Below are positions 1-8,022 of a stretch of DNA of 64,000 bases, piece after piece. Below the pieces are notes generated by a model. It saw nothing but the letters and a program-made list of their open reading frames with translations, was not told the origin of the DNA and made no database searches. How positions within the stretch are numbered: the stretch's first letter is position 1; each line of letters begins with the position of its first letter. The stretch spans positions 1 through 64,000 of IMG/VR virus record IMGVR_UViG_3300042565_001021, one strand, 5' to 3'. A program made the position numbers and the translations under genes. The DNA comes from a virus.

Positions 1-681
1 TTAGTTGCCACTGTGCCCTTTCATCGTGCTCAGTATAGCATAGAACTCGTTTCGCAACACTGGATCGTCATGGAATGCGCCAAGCATAATACTTGTAGTC
101 ATATCGCTTTCGTGCTCACGAACTCCGCGATGTGTCATACAGTGGTGCGTTGCTTTAACAACCACTGCGATATGCTCGGTCTTTGCATACGCTTTCAGCG
201 AGTCAGCAATCTGCGAAGTCATCTCTTCTTGAATCTGTGGACGTTCAGCAATGTGTTGAATGAGCCTGTTAAATTTGCTTAGGCCAATTACTTCCTTGTC
301 AGGCACGATACCGACCCACGCATTGCCTACAATGTTTTGTAGATGGTGAGCGCAAGTAGAGCGGATAGATATAGGACCGCTTGTGTAAAGGCTCTTGTAT
401 CCCATGTTAGGAAATGCGGTGATCTTTGGTGCTGCATGGTATCGACCTCCGAACACTTCCTTGATGTACATCTTTGCAACACGACGAGCAGTTTCGTTTG
501 TGTTGTGGTCGTTAGCAGTATCGATAACTAAGCTTTCTAGTACCTCTTGCATTTTTTCTTCTACTTCTGCTTGTAGCATCGGCAGTTCTCCGTCTAGGAT
601 ATAATCGGAGATGTTATCGTTGCTGTGGTAACGAGTACCCGAATCTTCTAGACGCTTTTTGATTGTTTTTGAAATGGACAT
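1..681 (-). CDS. folE: GTP cyclohydrolase I (FolE)
   Basis: The 226-residue protein has the FolE catalytic core. Cys110, His112/His113 (TCAHHLQ) and Cys181 (HHCMTHRG) match the zinc ligands of the bacterial enzyme, and IGLSKFNRL and RPQIQEEMT are standard family motifs. FolE converts GTP to dihydroneopterin triphosphate, the first step of both folate and 7-deazaguanine (preQ0) synthesis. Because a TGT/DpdA-like gene lies 4 kb away, a role in 7-deazaguanine DNA or tRNA modification is plausible but inferred. The stop is at the very edge of the window. A sigma70-like promoter (703-731) and a late-type box (713-720) lie just upstream, and TAGGAAA serves as ribosome binding site. Confidence 0.95.
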   Translation of the reverse strand: MSISKTIKKRLEDSGTRYHSNDNISDYILDGELPMLQAEVEEKMQEVLESLVIDTANDHNTNETARRVAKMYIKEVFGGRYHAAPKITAFPNMGYKSLYTSGPISIRSTCAHHLQNIVGNAWVGIVPDKEVIGLSKFNRLIQHIAERPQIQEEMTSQIADSLKAYAKTEHIAVVVKATHHCMTHRGVREHESDMTTSIMLGAFHDDPVLRNEFYAILSTMKGHSGN

Positions 682-702
682 GAAATTTCCTAATAGTAAA
701 TA

Positions 703-731
703 AGTGTAACTGTATTTAGATCTTAAGTCAA
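703..731 (-). promoter_or_regulatory. sigma70-like promoter of folE
   Basis: Minus strand TTGACT (726-731), 17-bp spacer, TACACT (703-708), 22 bases before the folE ATG. It overlaps the end of the upstream gene. A late-type box TCTAAATA (713-720) sits inside the spacer, so folE may be expressed both early and late. Confidence 0.5.
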
Positions 732-732
732 G

Positions 733-1800
733 TTATTTGAAATTGTTAACCAAACCGTCTGCGCTAAAGTAATGGGTTGTTAGAGCCTCGGCTTGCTGCT
801 CTAATAACTTCTTCCTTGTGTCAAAGTTCTCGATATGGTCCATGATTGTTTTAACGATCTCTGCTCGATGTTCCATATATAGATCCCAATCTTTTGTCCA
901 TTCGCTTGGATATTTGAACGCTTTAAAATACATTTCTTTGTAAGAAAGACGATCCGGAACCATCGGTATAGCTCCGACTAGTGCACCTTCGTAACAACCA
1001 ATGCCTAGAGTTTCTTGTAAGGAAGCCGAGAACACAATCTTGGCCTCACCTAATAGCTTGTGATATTCGTCCTTAGTGAGTTGCTTGTCTTGGCAAACAA
1101 CAAATTCGTATTGAGGTAGCAGTTTGGCTAAGTCGCGGAAGATCTCAACTTGCTTTTCTGGAGCAATGCGATGCGGGAATAGTATTAGATTGCTCTTTTC
1201 TATGTTCTTGTATGGAACAAGGACGTCTGACATATATTCCATCGGCCATCCTGTGCGAACAATCTTTTTATCATCGATATATCGAGTAGCGAAACTTCCA
1301 TTGGTGTTCAGTAAGTTCCAAGTAAAGATTTCGATATGGAAGTCGGTGGCAAAGTAGTTGTAGTCAACAGCGTGGAAAAAGGATTTCTCAGCATTCCTGA
1401 CCCAAGGCGCATGACCAATTAGCCGGCCAAGGAAGTCAGCGGGGTCGTAACTACCGGCATGCCACAATGCATGAATCTTTACAGGGATGCCGAGCAGCTC
1501 GCTCATATACTTCAGGTTGATAATACCAGGATGCCAAGCATCTGTGAAAAGAAAATGATCGCCTGCCTGTATCTTGTTATCGCAAAACAAGCGGCTAATC
1601 TTTTCTACCTGCACAGCCTTGTAAACATTAGTGCCACCGAAGTTCAAGAACGCACCCGGTGAAGTAGCAGGCGGAATGTCGGTCGGTCCTTCAATGACGG
1701 TAACTTCGTGTCCAGCTTTACGCAGCAACTCTGGAACATGAATTTTCCATTGTCCGGTGTATCTTGTAGGTACAGATTCTAGATCGACAATGTAAATCAT
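733..1800 (-). CDS. GT-B fold glycosyltransferase (GT4-like)
   Basis: 355 residues. The C-terminal half carries the nucleotide-sugar binding pattern of GT4/GT1-type enzymes: FPHRIAPEKQ followed by QETLGIGCYEGALVGAIPMV, with the E-x7-E spacing typical of retaining GT4 enzymes. The N-terminal half is a Rossmann-like domain with FTDAWHPG and ALWHAGSYDP. T4-like phages use glycosyltransferases on modified DNA bases and on virion proteins; the substrate here cannot be read from sequence. The start ATG overlaps the end of the preceding gene by 4 bases, so the two are translated together. Confidence 0.8.
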   Translation of the reverse strand: MIYIVDLESVPTRYTGQWKIHVPELLRKAGHEVTVIEGPTDIPPATSPGAFLNFGGTNVYKAVQVEKISRLFCDNKIQAGDHFLFTDAWHPGIINLKYMSELLGIPVKIHALWHAGSYDPADFLGRLIGHAPWVRNAEKSFFHAVDYNYFATDFHIEIFTWNLLNTNGSFATRYIDDKKIVRTGWPMEYMSDVLVPYKNIEKSNLILFPHRIAPEKQVEIFRDLAKLLPQYEFVVCQDKQLTKDEYHKLLGEAKIVFSASLQETLGIGCYEGALVGAIPMVPDRLSYKEMYFKAFKYPSEWTKDWDLYMEHRAEIVKTIMDHIENFDTRKKLLEQQAEALTTHYFSADGLVNNFK

Positions 1801-2048
1801 AGCTGCTCCAATGTTCTTACTGGTCGAGTAATTGTTTCTGTAGTTTCGACGATAGTTAGGTTATTCTTAGCCCACTTCCATTGCGCTCGCATCTCAGATT
1901 CTAATGCTTTAGTTAGGCCAACACCCATATGGCTTCTATACTGCCACAGGCGATCGATCTCTAAGATCATCTCGCCCCATTCGGTCCCGTCAAGCTCTGC
2001 AAATTCTATTAGCTGGGTGTAGTCTTCTTTACTCATTGATGTCATCAT
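1797..2048 (-). CDS. hypothetical protein
   Basis: About 83 residues, unrecognised, acidic N-terminus and charged C-terminus, no membrane segment. I chose the ATG at 2048 (a second ATG follows at once) because it overlaps the upstream TGA as ATGA, the usual coupling in this operon; a TTG 12 bases further upstream is less likely. It overlaps the glycosyltransferase start by 4 bases. Confidence 0.7.
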   Translation of the reverse strand: MMTSMSKEDYTQLIEFAELDGTEWGEMILEIDRLWQYRSHMGVGLTKALESEMRAQWKWAKNNLTIVETTETITRPVRTLEQL

Positions 2049-2518
2049 GGCGCTATCCAATTCAGATCAAGTGGCTCTACTACATACCGGTCGAAGTGTA
2101 AATCTTTGAAGTATTCAAGTAGAGTATCATTAGGTAATTCTCTTGTGTAATCGTAACTCAGTGTAATGTGTGGAAGGTAGCTTGGCCAATCGTGCGTTGC
2201 TCCGTGATTCTCTTTAATCTCGTTGTGTAGATCGTGGAGCTCTAGGCTTGCTAACTTTACTACAAGACACATGGAACCGTCTGCGTTAGGAAGAACAGCA
2301 AACTCAGATCCATGTGCCTTAAGCGGAAGCTTTACTGGTAAGTCTTTAATCTCTGCGCATTCTTTTCTGCTGTAGATGACTGTTACATGAAGGTCACGGA
2401 CGCTAGTCGAGTTCTCAATGTTTAGCATCCCTGTGATCGCTGCAATGCGAGTTTTAGTGTTGTCACACGGTATCATCTTTGCGTAAGTACCAATACGCCG
2501 TTCAACGTCGGGTTTCAT
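2045..2518 (-). CDS. 2H phosphoesterase, Acb1 (T4 gp57B)-like anti-CBASS candidate
   Basis: 157 residues with the two HxT motifs of the 2H phosphoesterase superfamily: LHVTVIYSRK (His44-Thr46) and YLPHITLSYD (His117-Thr119). Size, motif spacing and the flanking IYSRK and PHITLSYD words resemble T4 gp57B/Acb1, which cleaves cyclic oligonucleotide signals and blocks CBASS defence. Other 2H enzymes act on RNA 2',5' or cyclic phosphate ends, so substrate is uncertain. The stop overlaps the next gene as ATGA; the start follows directly on the upstream gene's end. Confidence 0.8.
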   Translation of the reverse strand: MKPDVERRIGTYAKMIPCDNTKTRIAAITGMLNIENSTSVRDLHVTVIYSRKECAEIKDLPVKLPLKAHGSEFAVLPNADGSMCLVVKLASLELHDLHNEIKENHGATHDWPSYLPHITLSYDYTRELPNDTLLEYFKDLHFDRYVVEPLDLNWIAP

Positions 2519-2730
2519 TACTTCTTATTATGTACAGGCCTGTTTTTACTCTTCAGAAACTTTTGCCACAACGGGCTAGAGTTCTTGTACAAGTCCGCCT
2601 CATTGAAAGCTACTTGCGGATACTGTAAGCGTACCCAATCACGATACTCCTCAAGGTCATTGTAAATCTGCGTAACCTCAGGTTTCATACGAAGGTACTT
2701 CACATTGTACTTCTCGACTGTTACAGCCAT
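2518..2730 (-). CDS. small conserved phage protein
   Basis: 70 residues, with YNDLEEYRDWVRL and FNEADLYKNSSP. This pattern recurs in small unnamed proteins of T4-like phages; function unknown. The ribosome binding site TAGGAG lies 8 bases before the ATG. An HNH endonuclease gene has been inserted just upstream, between this gene and the one at 3509. Confidence 0.75.
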   Translation of the reverse strand: MAVTVEKYNVKYLRMKPEVTQIYNDLEEYRDWVRLQYPQVAFNEADLYKNSSPLWQKFLKSKNRPVHNKK

Positions 2731-2774
2731 TTTGTTGCTCCTAGTGCTAGTTAAAGTTAAATTTTGATAAACTG

Positions 2775-2782
2775 GATAAATA
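2775..2782 (+). promoter_or_regulatory. late-type promoter box for HNH endonuclease
   Basis: GATAAATA, one mismatch to the T4 late core TATAAATA, 22 bases upstream of the endonuclease ATG on the plus strand, giving the inserted gene its own promoter. Confidence 0.55.
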
Positions 2783-2804
2783 ATGATAGCGATATGGAAC
2801 TTCT

Positions 2805-3530
2805 ATGCCACTAATACTTATACCTACAACTAATGATACTTGTTTTTATTGCGGAAAGCAAGCCTTTTTTGTGTCTGTGAACACCAAAACTAAACGATGT
2901 ACCGAAAAGGTAAATCAATGTCCGGGAGTAATTTCTAAGATGAAACAATCTCGAACCTCTAACGGGTTTGATATAAAAGCTCATATGAAAAATATGAGCA
3001 TCCGAGGAAACGAAAAGTTAAAAGAACTACATACCGACGAAGATTGGGTTAAAAATAAAGGTAATAAAATATCTGCCAAGGTAAAGGAAAGGGGCGGTCA
3101 TTCTGGAATCAACAATCCAATGTATAACAAAAAACATAAAAATTCAACAATACAAAAGTTGGCATTAGCTGCTAATAACAGAAATCCGCAATGCTATATT
3201 CAAGCCACAAATACTAAAATTCTCAATGGTAATGCTGTCTCTAAGGAATTAAAGTCTGATTGGGAATTATATGAAGAACAAGTTGATAATATCACTAGAA
3301 TTAGTTGGATAAAACATAAAAATTTAATAAATCCTTACAAGCTCCCTAGGGGCAAGCAATATGAGCTTGATCATAAATTTAGTAAATATGAAGGATTTAT
3401 AAATAAAGTTCCTCCAGAGATAATAGGGCATTATGCTAATCTTGAAGTAGTCCCAAAGCAATTAAATAGATCAAAGAGTAGCAACTCTTCTATCAGTTTA
3501 ACTGAGCTTTATGAAAGAATAAACTCGTAA
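2805..3530 (+). CDS. free-standing HNH homing endonuclease
   Basis: 241 residues on the strand opposite to its neighbours. The N-terminus has a zinc-ribbon-like CFYCGK plus two further Cys around residues 31-39. The C-terminal HNH core is ELDHKFSKYEGF followed by PPEIIGHYANLEVVP and N-R-S-K, the arrangement of phage MobE/HNH-type enzymes. A Lys/Asn-rich linker joins the two parts. The A+T-rich base composition differs from adjacent genes, consistent with transfer. Such enzymes cut related phage genomes and are copied into the break. The 3' end overlaps the convergent gene by 22 bases. Confidence 0.9.
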   Translation: MPLILIPTTNDTCFYCGKQAFFVSVNTKTKRCTEKVNQCPGVISKMKQSRTSNGFDIKAHMKNMSIRGNEKLKELHTDEDWVKNKGNKISAKVKERGGHSGINNPMYNKKHKNSTIQKLALAANNRNPQCYIQATNTKILNGNAVSKELKSDWELYEEQVDNITRISWIKHKNLINPYKLPRGKQYELDHKFSKYEGFINKVPPEIIGHYANLEVVPKQLNRSKSSNSSISLTELYERINS

Positions 3531-3958
3531 TGTGCTCCATTTTCTCCATCTTCACTTATGTCAATTATTACATTACGGTCAGGGTATTTAATTGCTATTT
3601 GAAGGTATAAGTCCTCGGTCATCATCTCGCAACTTTTATTGTTTAGTTTTAGAACTCCTTCATTGGCATATAATGATTCCAGCCAGCGTTTGAATTGTAT
3701 AAATTCAATCGAACGGTCGTTGTGCTTAACTTCGATGTGTACTTTAAAGTGAAAGGTATGTCTGTGAGGTGAAGCAAGAAAACTCACGTCATATTGGTCA
3801 CCGGTGGCGAGAGTGGGGTCGGTTGCTGCTGCTGGATAGGCGTGGATGCCTTCTTTGCGAAAGGTGGCCCAGATGTATCGTGCTGCGCGATTCATGTTGT
3901 TCATTGCGCGATCACGCCTTGCCGCTACTACGTTTAGTTCAGTGATGTTATCGTTCAT
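3509..3958 (-). CDS. hypothetical protein
   Basis: 149 residues, unrecognised. It is a soluble alpha/beta-looking protein with a His-rich stretch near residue 65 (SPHRHTFHFKVH). The 3' end overlaps the HNH gene by 22 bases on the other strand. The start overlaps the stop of the upstream gene by 4 bases, so it belongs to the minus-strand operon. Confidence 0.7.
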   Translation of the reverse strand: MNDNITELNVVAARRDRAMNNMNRAARYIWATFRKEGIHAYPAAATDPTLATGDQYDVSFLASPHRHTFHFKVHIEVKHNDRSIEFIQFKRWLESLYANEGVLKLNNKSCEMMTEDLYLQIAIKYPDRNVIIDISEDGENGAHYEFILS

Positions 3959-4494
3959 TTTAGCATCTTATCTTCGTTGTATTTGTCCCATGAAGTAAAA
4001 CTGTCGATGTCCATAAGTTTGTCTAACCTGTGACACCAGACCCCCGGATTCGTAGCATCGAATCCTTTGTCGTCGATCTTTATAGTTGTATTATAGTTGA
4101 GAAGTTTGATGTAGGGCAACTTAATTGAAATCATTGGGATGAATCGACGCTGTTCGGTTAGCCCGCCTTCAAGCAAGTTTTCAACTTGTTTGACATCTAA
4201 GTCAAGCGTTACCCAATACCCGTGGTCTAACCAAATGTCAATCATGTCTTCCCAAGTGCGCCAGTCGTCAGCTGTAACAGGATTAAAAGATTGGTTGGCT
4301 CCGAAGTAAATATGCCGAATTGGATGAGCAATAGAATCGCCTTCTTCTATCGATTGTCTGATCTGTTCTTCGGCCTGGAGCCCCACGACAAATAATGTGC
4401 CCATCCCTTTAGCCGGCGAATGTTCAACTTCAATGCCAGTAAAAAATGCTGCTTGAACTTGCTTGTTTGGCGCGTTAGCGTAATCTCTTTTCAT
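3955..4494 (-). CDS. conserved phage protein of unknown function
   Basis: 179 residues. The pattern AAFFTGIEVEHSPAKGMGTLF followed by IYFGANQSFNP recalls unnamed proteins of T4-like cyanophages. No catalytic motif is recognised. Both ends overlap neighbours by 4 bases, placing it in the operon that also carries the TGT/DpdA-like gene. Confidence 0.7.
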   Translation of the reverse strand: MKRDYANAPNKQVQAAFFTGIEVEHSPAKGMGTLFVVGLQAEEQIRQSIEEGDSIAHPIRHIYFGANQSFNPVTADDWRTWEDMIDIWLDHGYWVTLDLDVKQVENLLEGGLTEQRRFIPMISIKLPYIKLLNYNTTIKIDDKGFDATNPGVWCHRLDKLMDIDSFTSWDKYNEDKMLK

Positions 4495-4670
4495 TTTGCT
4501 TTCTCTCCTAAAGATTTAAGTTCGATTATAAGGTCTTTAGCGAATAGCTTTTTCTTCTTAAGCTCAGTAATAGTTAAATCGTCTGCGTTGCGTTTTTCTG
4601 CTGCGGTTAGTTCTTTTTCGAGTTCGGCATGAACTTCCATTAAATGGTCAATCCTACGTTCATACGACAT
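4491..4670 (-). CDS. YdcH/DUF465-like small helical protein
   Basis: 59 residues. RIDHLMEVHAELEKEL then DDLTITELKKKKLFAKDLI is the two-helix signature of the YdcH/DUF465 family, short coiled-coil proteins of unknown role common in proteobacteria and phages. I chose ATG 4670 because GAGGAGTAA places a strong ribosome binding site 5 bases upstream, overlapping the stop of the preceding gene; a TTG at 4685 would lie inside that gene. Confidence 0.75.
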   Translation of the reverse strand: MSYERRIDHLMEVHAELEKELTAAEKRNADDLTITELKKKKLFAKDLIIELKSLGEKAK

Positions 4671-4674
4671 GCTG

Positions 4675-6261
4675 TTACTCCTCAAACAGTGATGGGTTAA
4701 GTATTGGTTTCGTTGGTTCTGCTTTTACTTTGACTACCTTCTCTATGCCTAACATACCTTCAAACTCAAACGTTTCGTGGAAGAACGTGTCTGGATTGAT
4801 AAGGTCGTCTCCTTTGTTACCACGTGTTCCAATGATGCGAGCAAAGTATTTCTTGTAGTGCTCGATTAATGCTAATGCTTTACCTTTGTCGCTCGTTGCG
4901 AAGATGGCATCAATGACTTCGGCGAAGTAATGTAACTCGTATTGCCTAAATCTCTTGCCTTCCATGTAAGACGCATTCATCATCTCTGGGCGTTCGCCGT
5001 TACTGTATCGACGATTAGCTTCCTGCACCGCTTCGATATGACGATGAACGTTGTGTCCCATCAGGATAGCATAGCTGAAACTATCCCAACTGGTGCGTCC
5101 TTCTTTCCCTATCTTATTTAGGTCGCCGGGTCCATAGATACAAATATCTTTGATCGTGCAGCGTTCGCTGACTGGACTTTCTTCGAAAACAGGGAAGATG
5201 CCATCTTGTAATACTGCGTCACGGAAGCGTCGCGTGTCCGTTGAATACTTTTTGTCATCGACGCTTGGTGCCATTCTGTATGTCCATTTGTCATTGTGCG
5301 TGTATTCGTTTGCGACATAGACTTGACCGTTAGCAGTAGCTAAGAATGGACTAGCGCAGTCAAAGCTCACTGTAAAGTTTTCGTTGTGATACTTGCGTAC
5401 CGCATTTTGGATGTCAGTGAGCAACACCGCCCATTCTAGCTTACTGGTTCCTAGGAAGTGCATCCAATCGTGTTTGCCTTTCTCAAGTAATCCGTCGTGC
5501 CGTAGAGCTACTAGCCTTCGAAGGATTAGCTCAACGTCGCACATATTCTGTCCTCCCATCGACCAACCTTCAAATGGTTGTTCGTATTGCTTAGGATCGC
5601 AGTATTTCTTCATCCTGTCATACCAATCGTCTGCCTGTGCGTGTGTCTCGCCTTGTAGAACATTTAGGAATTTACAGTTCCCGTTACGATTGCGCATAAA
5701 GAATTCGTTGTTGATGTCTGTTGCTGCTACCGCTTCAGCGTAAGTGCTTACACCTGTTGCTGCTGCGCCTGCTGGGCTGCGGGCGACCCAGGCCGGAATA
5801 TCAAGGATCATTCCGTAGTCCATGTATGCGTCCATCCAGCTCAATACTTGCGCACGTTTTAACGATGCCTTAGGGCAGTTGATATTTTTCCAATCGCCTT
5901 CCCACACGCCTTTACCGATCTGGAATCCTCCGGAGTCGCCTACTACGAACGAGTATTTGCGATCACGATTGCGAACCATGTCTTCTTTCGGTGCCACTTT
6001 GTTAACATCGAGCTCGGCGTGTCCTGCCGAATACAAAGCCCACTTGTAAGGGAAGTATGCTTCTTCTTTGTTCAGCCAGTTCAGACCTTCTACTCCTGTT
6101 TCAAAGTCAGCAGGTACGCGAGCAGGATCAACGTAGTTTGGATCGAATCGTTGCTTACCTACGTAAGTCGCATAGAACCCACTAAGGGCCGGCAGGAAGA
6201 CAGCCCATCGGCTGCGCCCGTCTGCTCCTACCTGCTTAGATGTTAAGTCATCTCTTAGCAT
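4675..6261 (-). CDS. dpdA: TGT/DpdA-like 7-deazaguanine transglycosylase
   Basis: 528 residues. GDSGGFQIG (Asp109 onward) matches the DSGGFQ signature of tRNA-guanine transglycosylase, followed by VLQGETHAQ (about residue 202), GWSMGG (about 232) and [10 protein letters not shown], in the family's order. A region with two Cys ([10 protein letters not shown]) and GHNVHRH may correspond to the zinc site, but the usual CxCxxC is not intact. Long, divergent TGT homologues in phages are DpdA proteins, which put 7-deazaguanines into phage DNA. folE upstream supports this. No QueC/D/E-type genes are in the window. Substrate (DNA or tRNA) is inferred. Confidence 0.75.
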   Translation of the reverse strand: MLRDDLTSKQVGADGRSRWAVFLPALSGFYATYVGKQRFDPNYVDPARVPADFETGVEGLNWLNKEEAYFPYKWALYSAGHAELDVNKVAPKEDMVRNRDRKYSFVVGDSGGFQIGKGVWEGDWKNINCPKASLKRAQVLSWMDAYMDYGMILDIPAWVARSPAGAAATGVSTYAEAVAATDINNEFFMRNRNGNCKFLNVLQGETHAQADDWYDRMKKYCDPKQYEQPFEGWSMGGQNMCDVELILRRLVALRHDGLLEKGKHDWMHFLGTSKLEWAVLLTDIQNAVRKYHNENFTVSFDCASPFLATANGQVYVANEYTHNDKWTYRMAPSVDDKKYSTDTRRFRDAVLQDGIFPVFEESPVSERCTIKDICIYGPGDLNKIGKEGRTSWDSFSYAILMGHNVHRHIEAVQEANRRYSNGERPEMMNASYMEGKRFRQYELHYFAEVIDAIFATSDKGKALALIEHYKKYFARIIGTRGNKGDDLINPDTFFHETFEFEGMLGIEKVVKVKAEPTKPILNPSLFEE

Positions 6262-6949
6262 TTTTCTTCTCTTCCCAAATTCGTTTCCTTGCCTCTGACA
6301 TTTTTTTCTTTGTCTCTTCAGACATTATTCTTCCTTTAAGTTTAGCACTAATTTTTGCTTTTTGCTCTTCAGTATTCGCTTTACCTTTATGTGACTCACT
6401 TAGTTTAGCACGATGTTCGTCAGTAAATATACGGCCTTTGAGTGATTCAGCATATCGTTTCACTGCTTCGTTGTTCTCTTTAGTTTTACCGGTATTCCAC
6501 GGAACATTACCTTTACCAGCTTCACTTAGCTTTTTTTTATGTTCTTCGGTTTTCGGCTTTCCCTTAGCAGCAGCAGACACTTTTTCTCCATGATTCTTTT
6601 TGATTCCCTTATTTGCTTTACTAATCTTATTTCTACCTTTTTCAGTTAGGAAAGACCCGATTTCTTTATCCTTGTTCCACGGAATAGCACCGCTACATCC
6701 ATCACCTCCGTCTGTTTGGTTACGAAGAATGCCTGTACCTAAATCTTTTCTTCCCCACCAACGAATCAGTCTGCGTTCAAGAGCAAGAGCTCCTATTTCA
6801 GTTAAGTTCGATTCTAGAATTACTATTCGGCGCCGGTCTTTAGGAACAACAACAGAGTGATTGTTTGTGTAAGCACGATTTCCTTGTCCTTTGCCGATGT
6901 AGTAAGGCGTTAGCTCAGAGGTCCGTAAGTAAGCATAAATGTAAAACAT
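6248..6949 (-). CDS. GIY-YIG homing endonuclease with NUMOD3 repeats
   Basis: 233 residues. The N-terminal GIY-YIG domain reads [39 protein letters not shown] and the QTDGGDG end motif. The C-terminal half holds about six NUMOD3-like DNA-binding repeats of the form K-G-K-x4-E-x3-K-x-S-x-A. Unlike the other insertions it lies on the same strand as its neighbours, and its 3' end overlaps the dpdA start by 14 bases. A late box GATAAATA lies 20 bases upstream of the ATG, with AGGAG as ribosome binding site. Confidence 0.92.
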   Translation of the reverse strand: MFYIYAYLRTSELTPYYIGKGQGNRAYTNNHSVVVPKDRRRIVILESNLTEIGALALERRLIRWWGRKDLGTGILRNQTDGGDGCSGAIPWNKDKEIGSFLTEKGRNKISKANKGIKKNHGEKVSAAAKGKPKTEEHKKKLSEAGKGNVPWNTGKTKENNEAVKRYAESLKGRIFTDEHRAKLSESHKGKANTEEQKAKISAKLKGRIMSEETKKKMSEARKRIWEEKKNAKR

Positions 6950-6968
6950 AGTAGTCTCCTATATACTT

Positions 6969-6976
6969 TATTTATC
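6969..6976 (-). promoter_or_regulatory. late-type promoter box for GIY-YIG gene
   Basis: GATAAATA on the minus strand. AGTAG before the box and CTACT just before the ATG could form a 5-bp stem looping out box and ribosome binding site; this is weak compared with the hairpins at 18.2 and 60.7 kb. Confidence 0.5.
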
Positions 6977-7002
6977 TCTACTTGCGTTATCTGCTTATTA
7001 TG

Positions 7003-7221
7003 TCATACTATACGACCTATACCTTTGTAAAATAATTCACGCATTAATCTTTCCACGTCGTGGCCTTGGTTCAACAAGTAAGCAGTATGAAGCTTCTCAA
7101 TGACTTCAACGACATCGCCAGAGACTTGCACGTTTCGATTTTCGAGCACTTCAAGTAAGTCATCTGTGTCGAAGTCATTGAGATCGACATCTACATCAAC
7201 TTCGGTGGTAATAGTTGGCAT
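7003..7221 (-). CDS. small acidic hypothetical protein
   Basis: 72 residues with a very acidic N-terminus (DVDVDLNDFDTDDL) followed by helices. No family recognised. It starts immediately after the sliding clamp stop codon and is probably co-translated with gp45. Confidence 0.7.
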   Translation of the reverse strand: MPTITTEVDVDVDLNDFDTDDLLEVLENRNVQVSGDVVEVIEKLHTAYLLNQGHDVERLMRELFYKGIGRIV

Positions 7222-7956
7222 TTATTTCTGCTGTGCAGGCATTGTGTAGGTGTAAAGTGCTAAGCCGCTATCGACTGTGATCTGAGCAGCGCCTTCATCG
7301 CTAATGCGGAAGACCTTGTCGCCTGCTAAGTTCAGGATGCCCATTACTTCAGTGATAGGCCAGTGGAAACCTTTGGCGACTGTTCCGGTCACACTGTCGG
7401 CGAATACAAAGTCGCCTGCGTGTGAGCTATGGTCACCAAACATAAACTTCAGTGAGCCTTTTTCAGTCTTAGCGATGAAAGTCTTTTCTTCGCTGTTAGC
7501 ACTTGCCATGAACTTCAGCCGCTGAATGTTCTGAACTGTAGGCTCAAACTCAACGTTCCACTTTACGCCTTTAAACTTTAGCTGCTTCAGTTGCTCGTTA
7601 ATAAGAGCGGAGCTCATAAAGCGGTAGTCGTTCTTAAAGTCGCCTGCCTTGTTTTCAAAGTGCAGGCCAGCAAGTTCTTCTACTTCACCGACCTTCTTTT
7701 TAGTGACAGTGATTTTAGAATCTGCTGCGTATTCTGGAATGTTCAGAATAACGTTAAGCTTGTCTAAGTTAGGCATACCAAACTGCCCAATAAACATTGG
7801 CCAAGGGTTATGCGTCTTTGCTTGTAGAATAACGCTGCGGTCTTCGGACAAAGCATCGATTGCTGTCTCGCTCTCGGTGCCAGTAACCTTCACCAGATTA
7901 ATTCCTCCGAGGCTAAATGTATGTTGAACGATATCTTTTAAAAACGAGTATGGCAT
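7222..7956 (-). CDS. 45: DNA polymerase sliding clamp (gp45-like)
   Basis: 244 residues, close to T4 gp45 (228). Recognised from overall pattern and position beside the polymerase: alternating beta strands with FMFGDHSSHAGDFVF and a C-terminal beta-rich end, as expected of the PCNA-like trimeric ring that tethers gp43 and, in T4, activates late transcription with gp55 and gp33. The ATG has GAGGAG 7 bases upstream. A late-type box CCTAAATA lies at 7993-8000. Confidence 0.85.
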   Translation of the reverse strand: MPYSFLKDIVQHTFSLGGINLVKVTGTESETAIDALSEDRSVILQAKTHNPWPMFIGQFGMPNLDKLNVILNIPEYAADSKITVTKKKVGEVEELAGLHFENKAGDFKNDYRFMSSALINEQLKQLKFKGVKWNVEFEPTVQNIQRLKFMASANSEEKTFIAKTEKGSLKFMFGDHSSHAGDFVFADSVTGTVAKGFHWPITEVMGILNLAGDKVFRISDEGAAQITVDSGLALYTYTMPAQQK

Positions 7957-7992
7957 GTGAAACTCCTCTAATATGTGTTATGATAGCAAATG

Positions 7993-8000
7993 TATTTAGG
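7993..8000 (-). promoter_or_regulatory. late-type promoter box upstream of gp45 gene
   Basis: CCTAAATA on the minus strand, 36 bases before the clamp ATG and separated from it by a normal leader with GAGGAG. Confidence 0.4.
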
Positions 8001-8022
8001 TAAACGCAACCTGTTTGAACAA

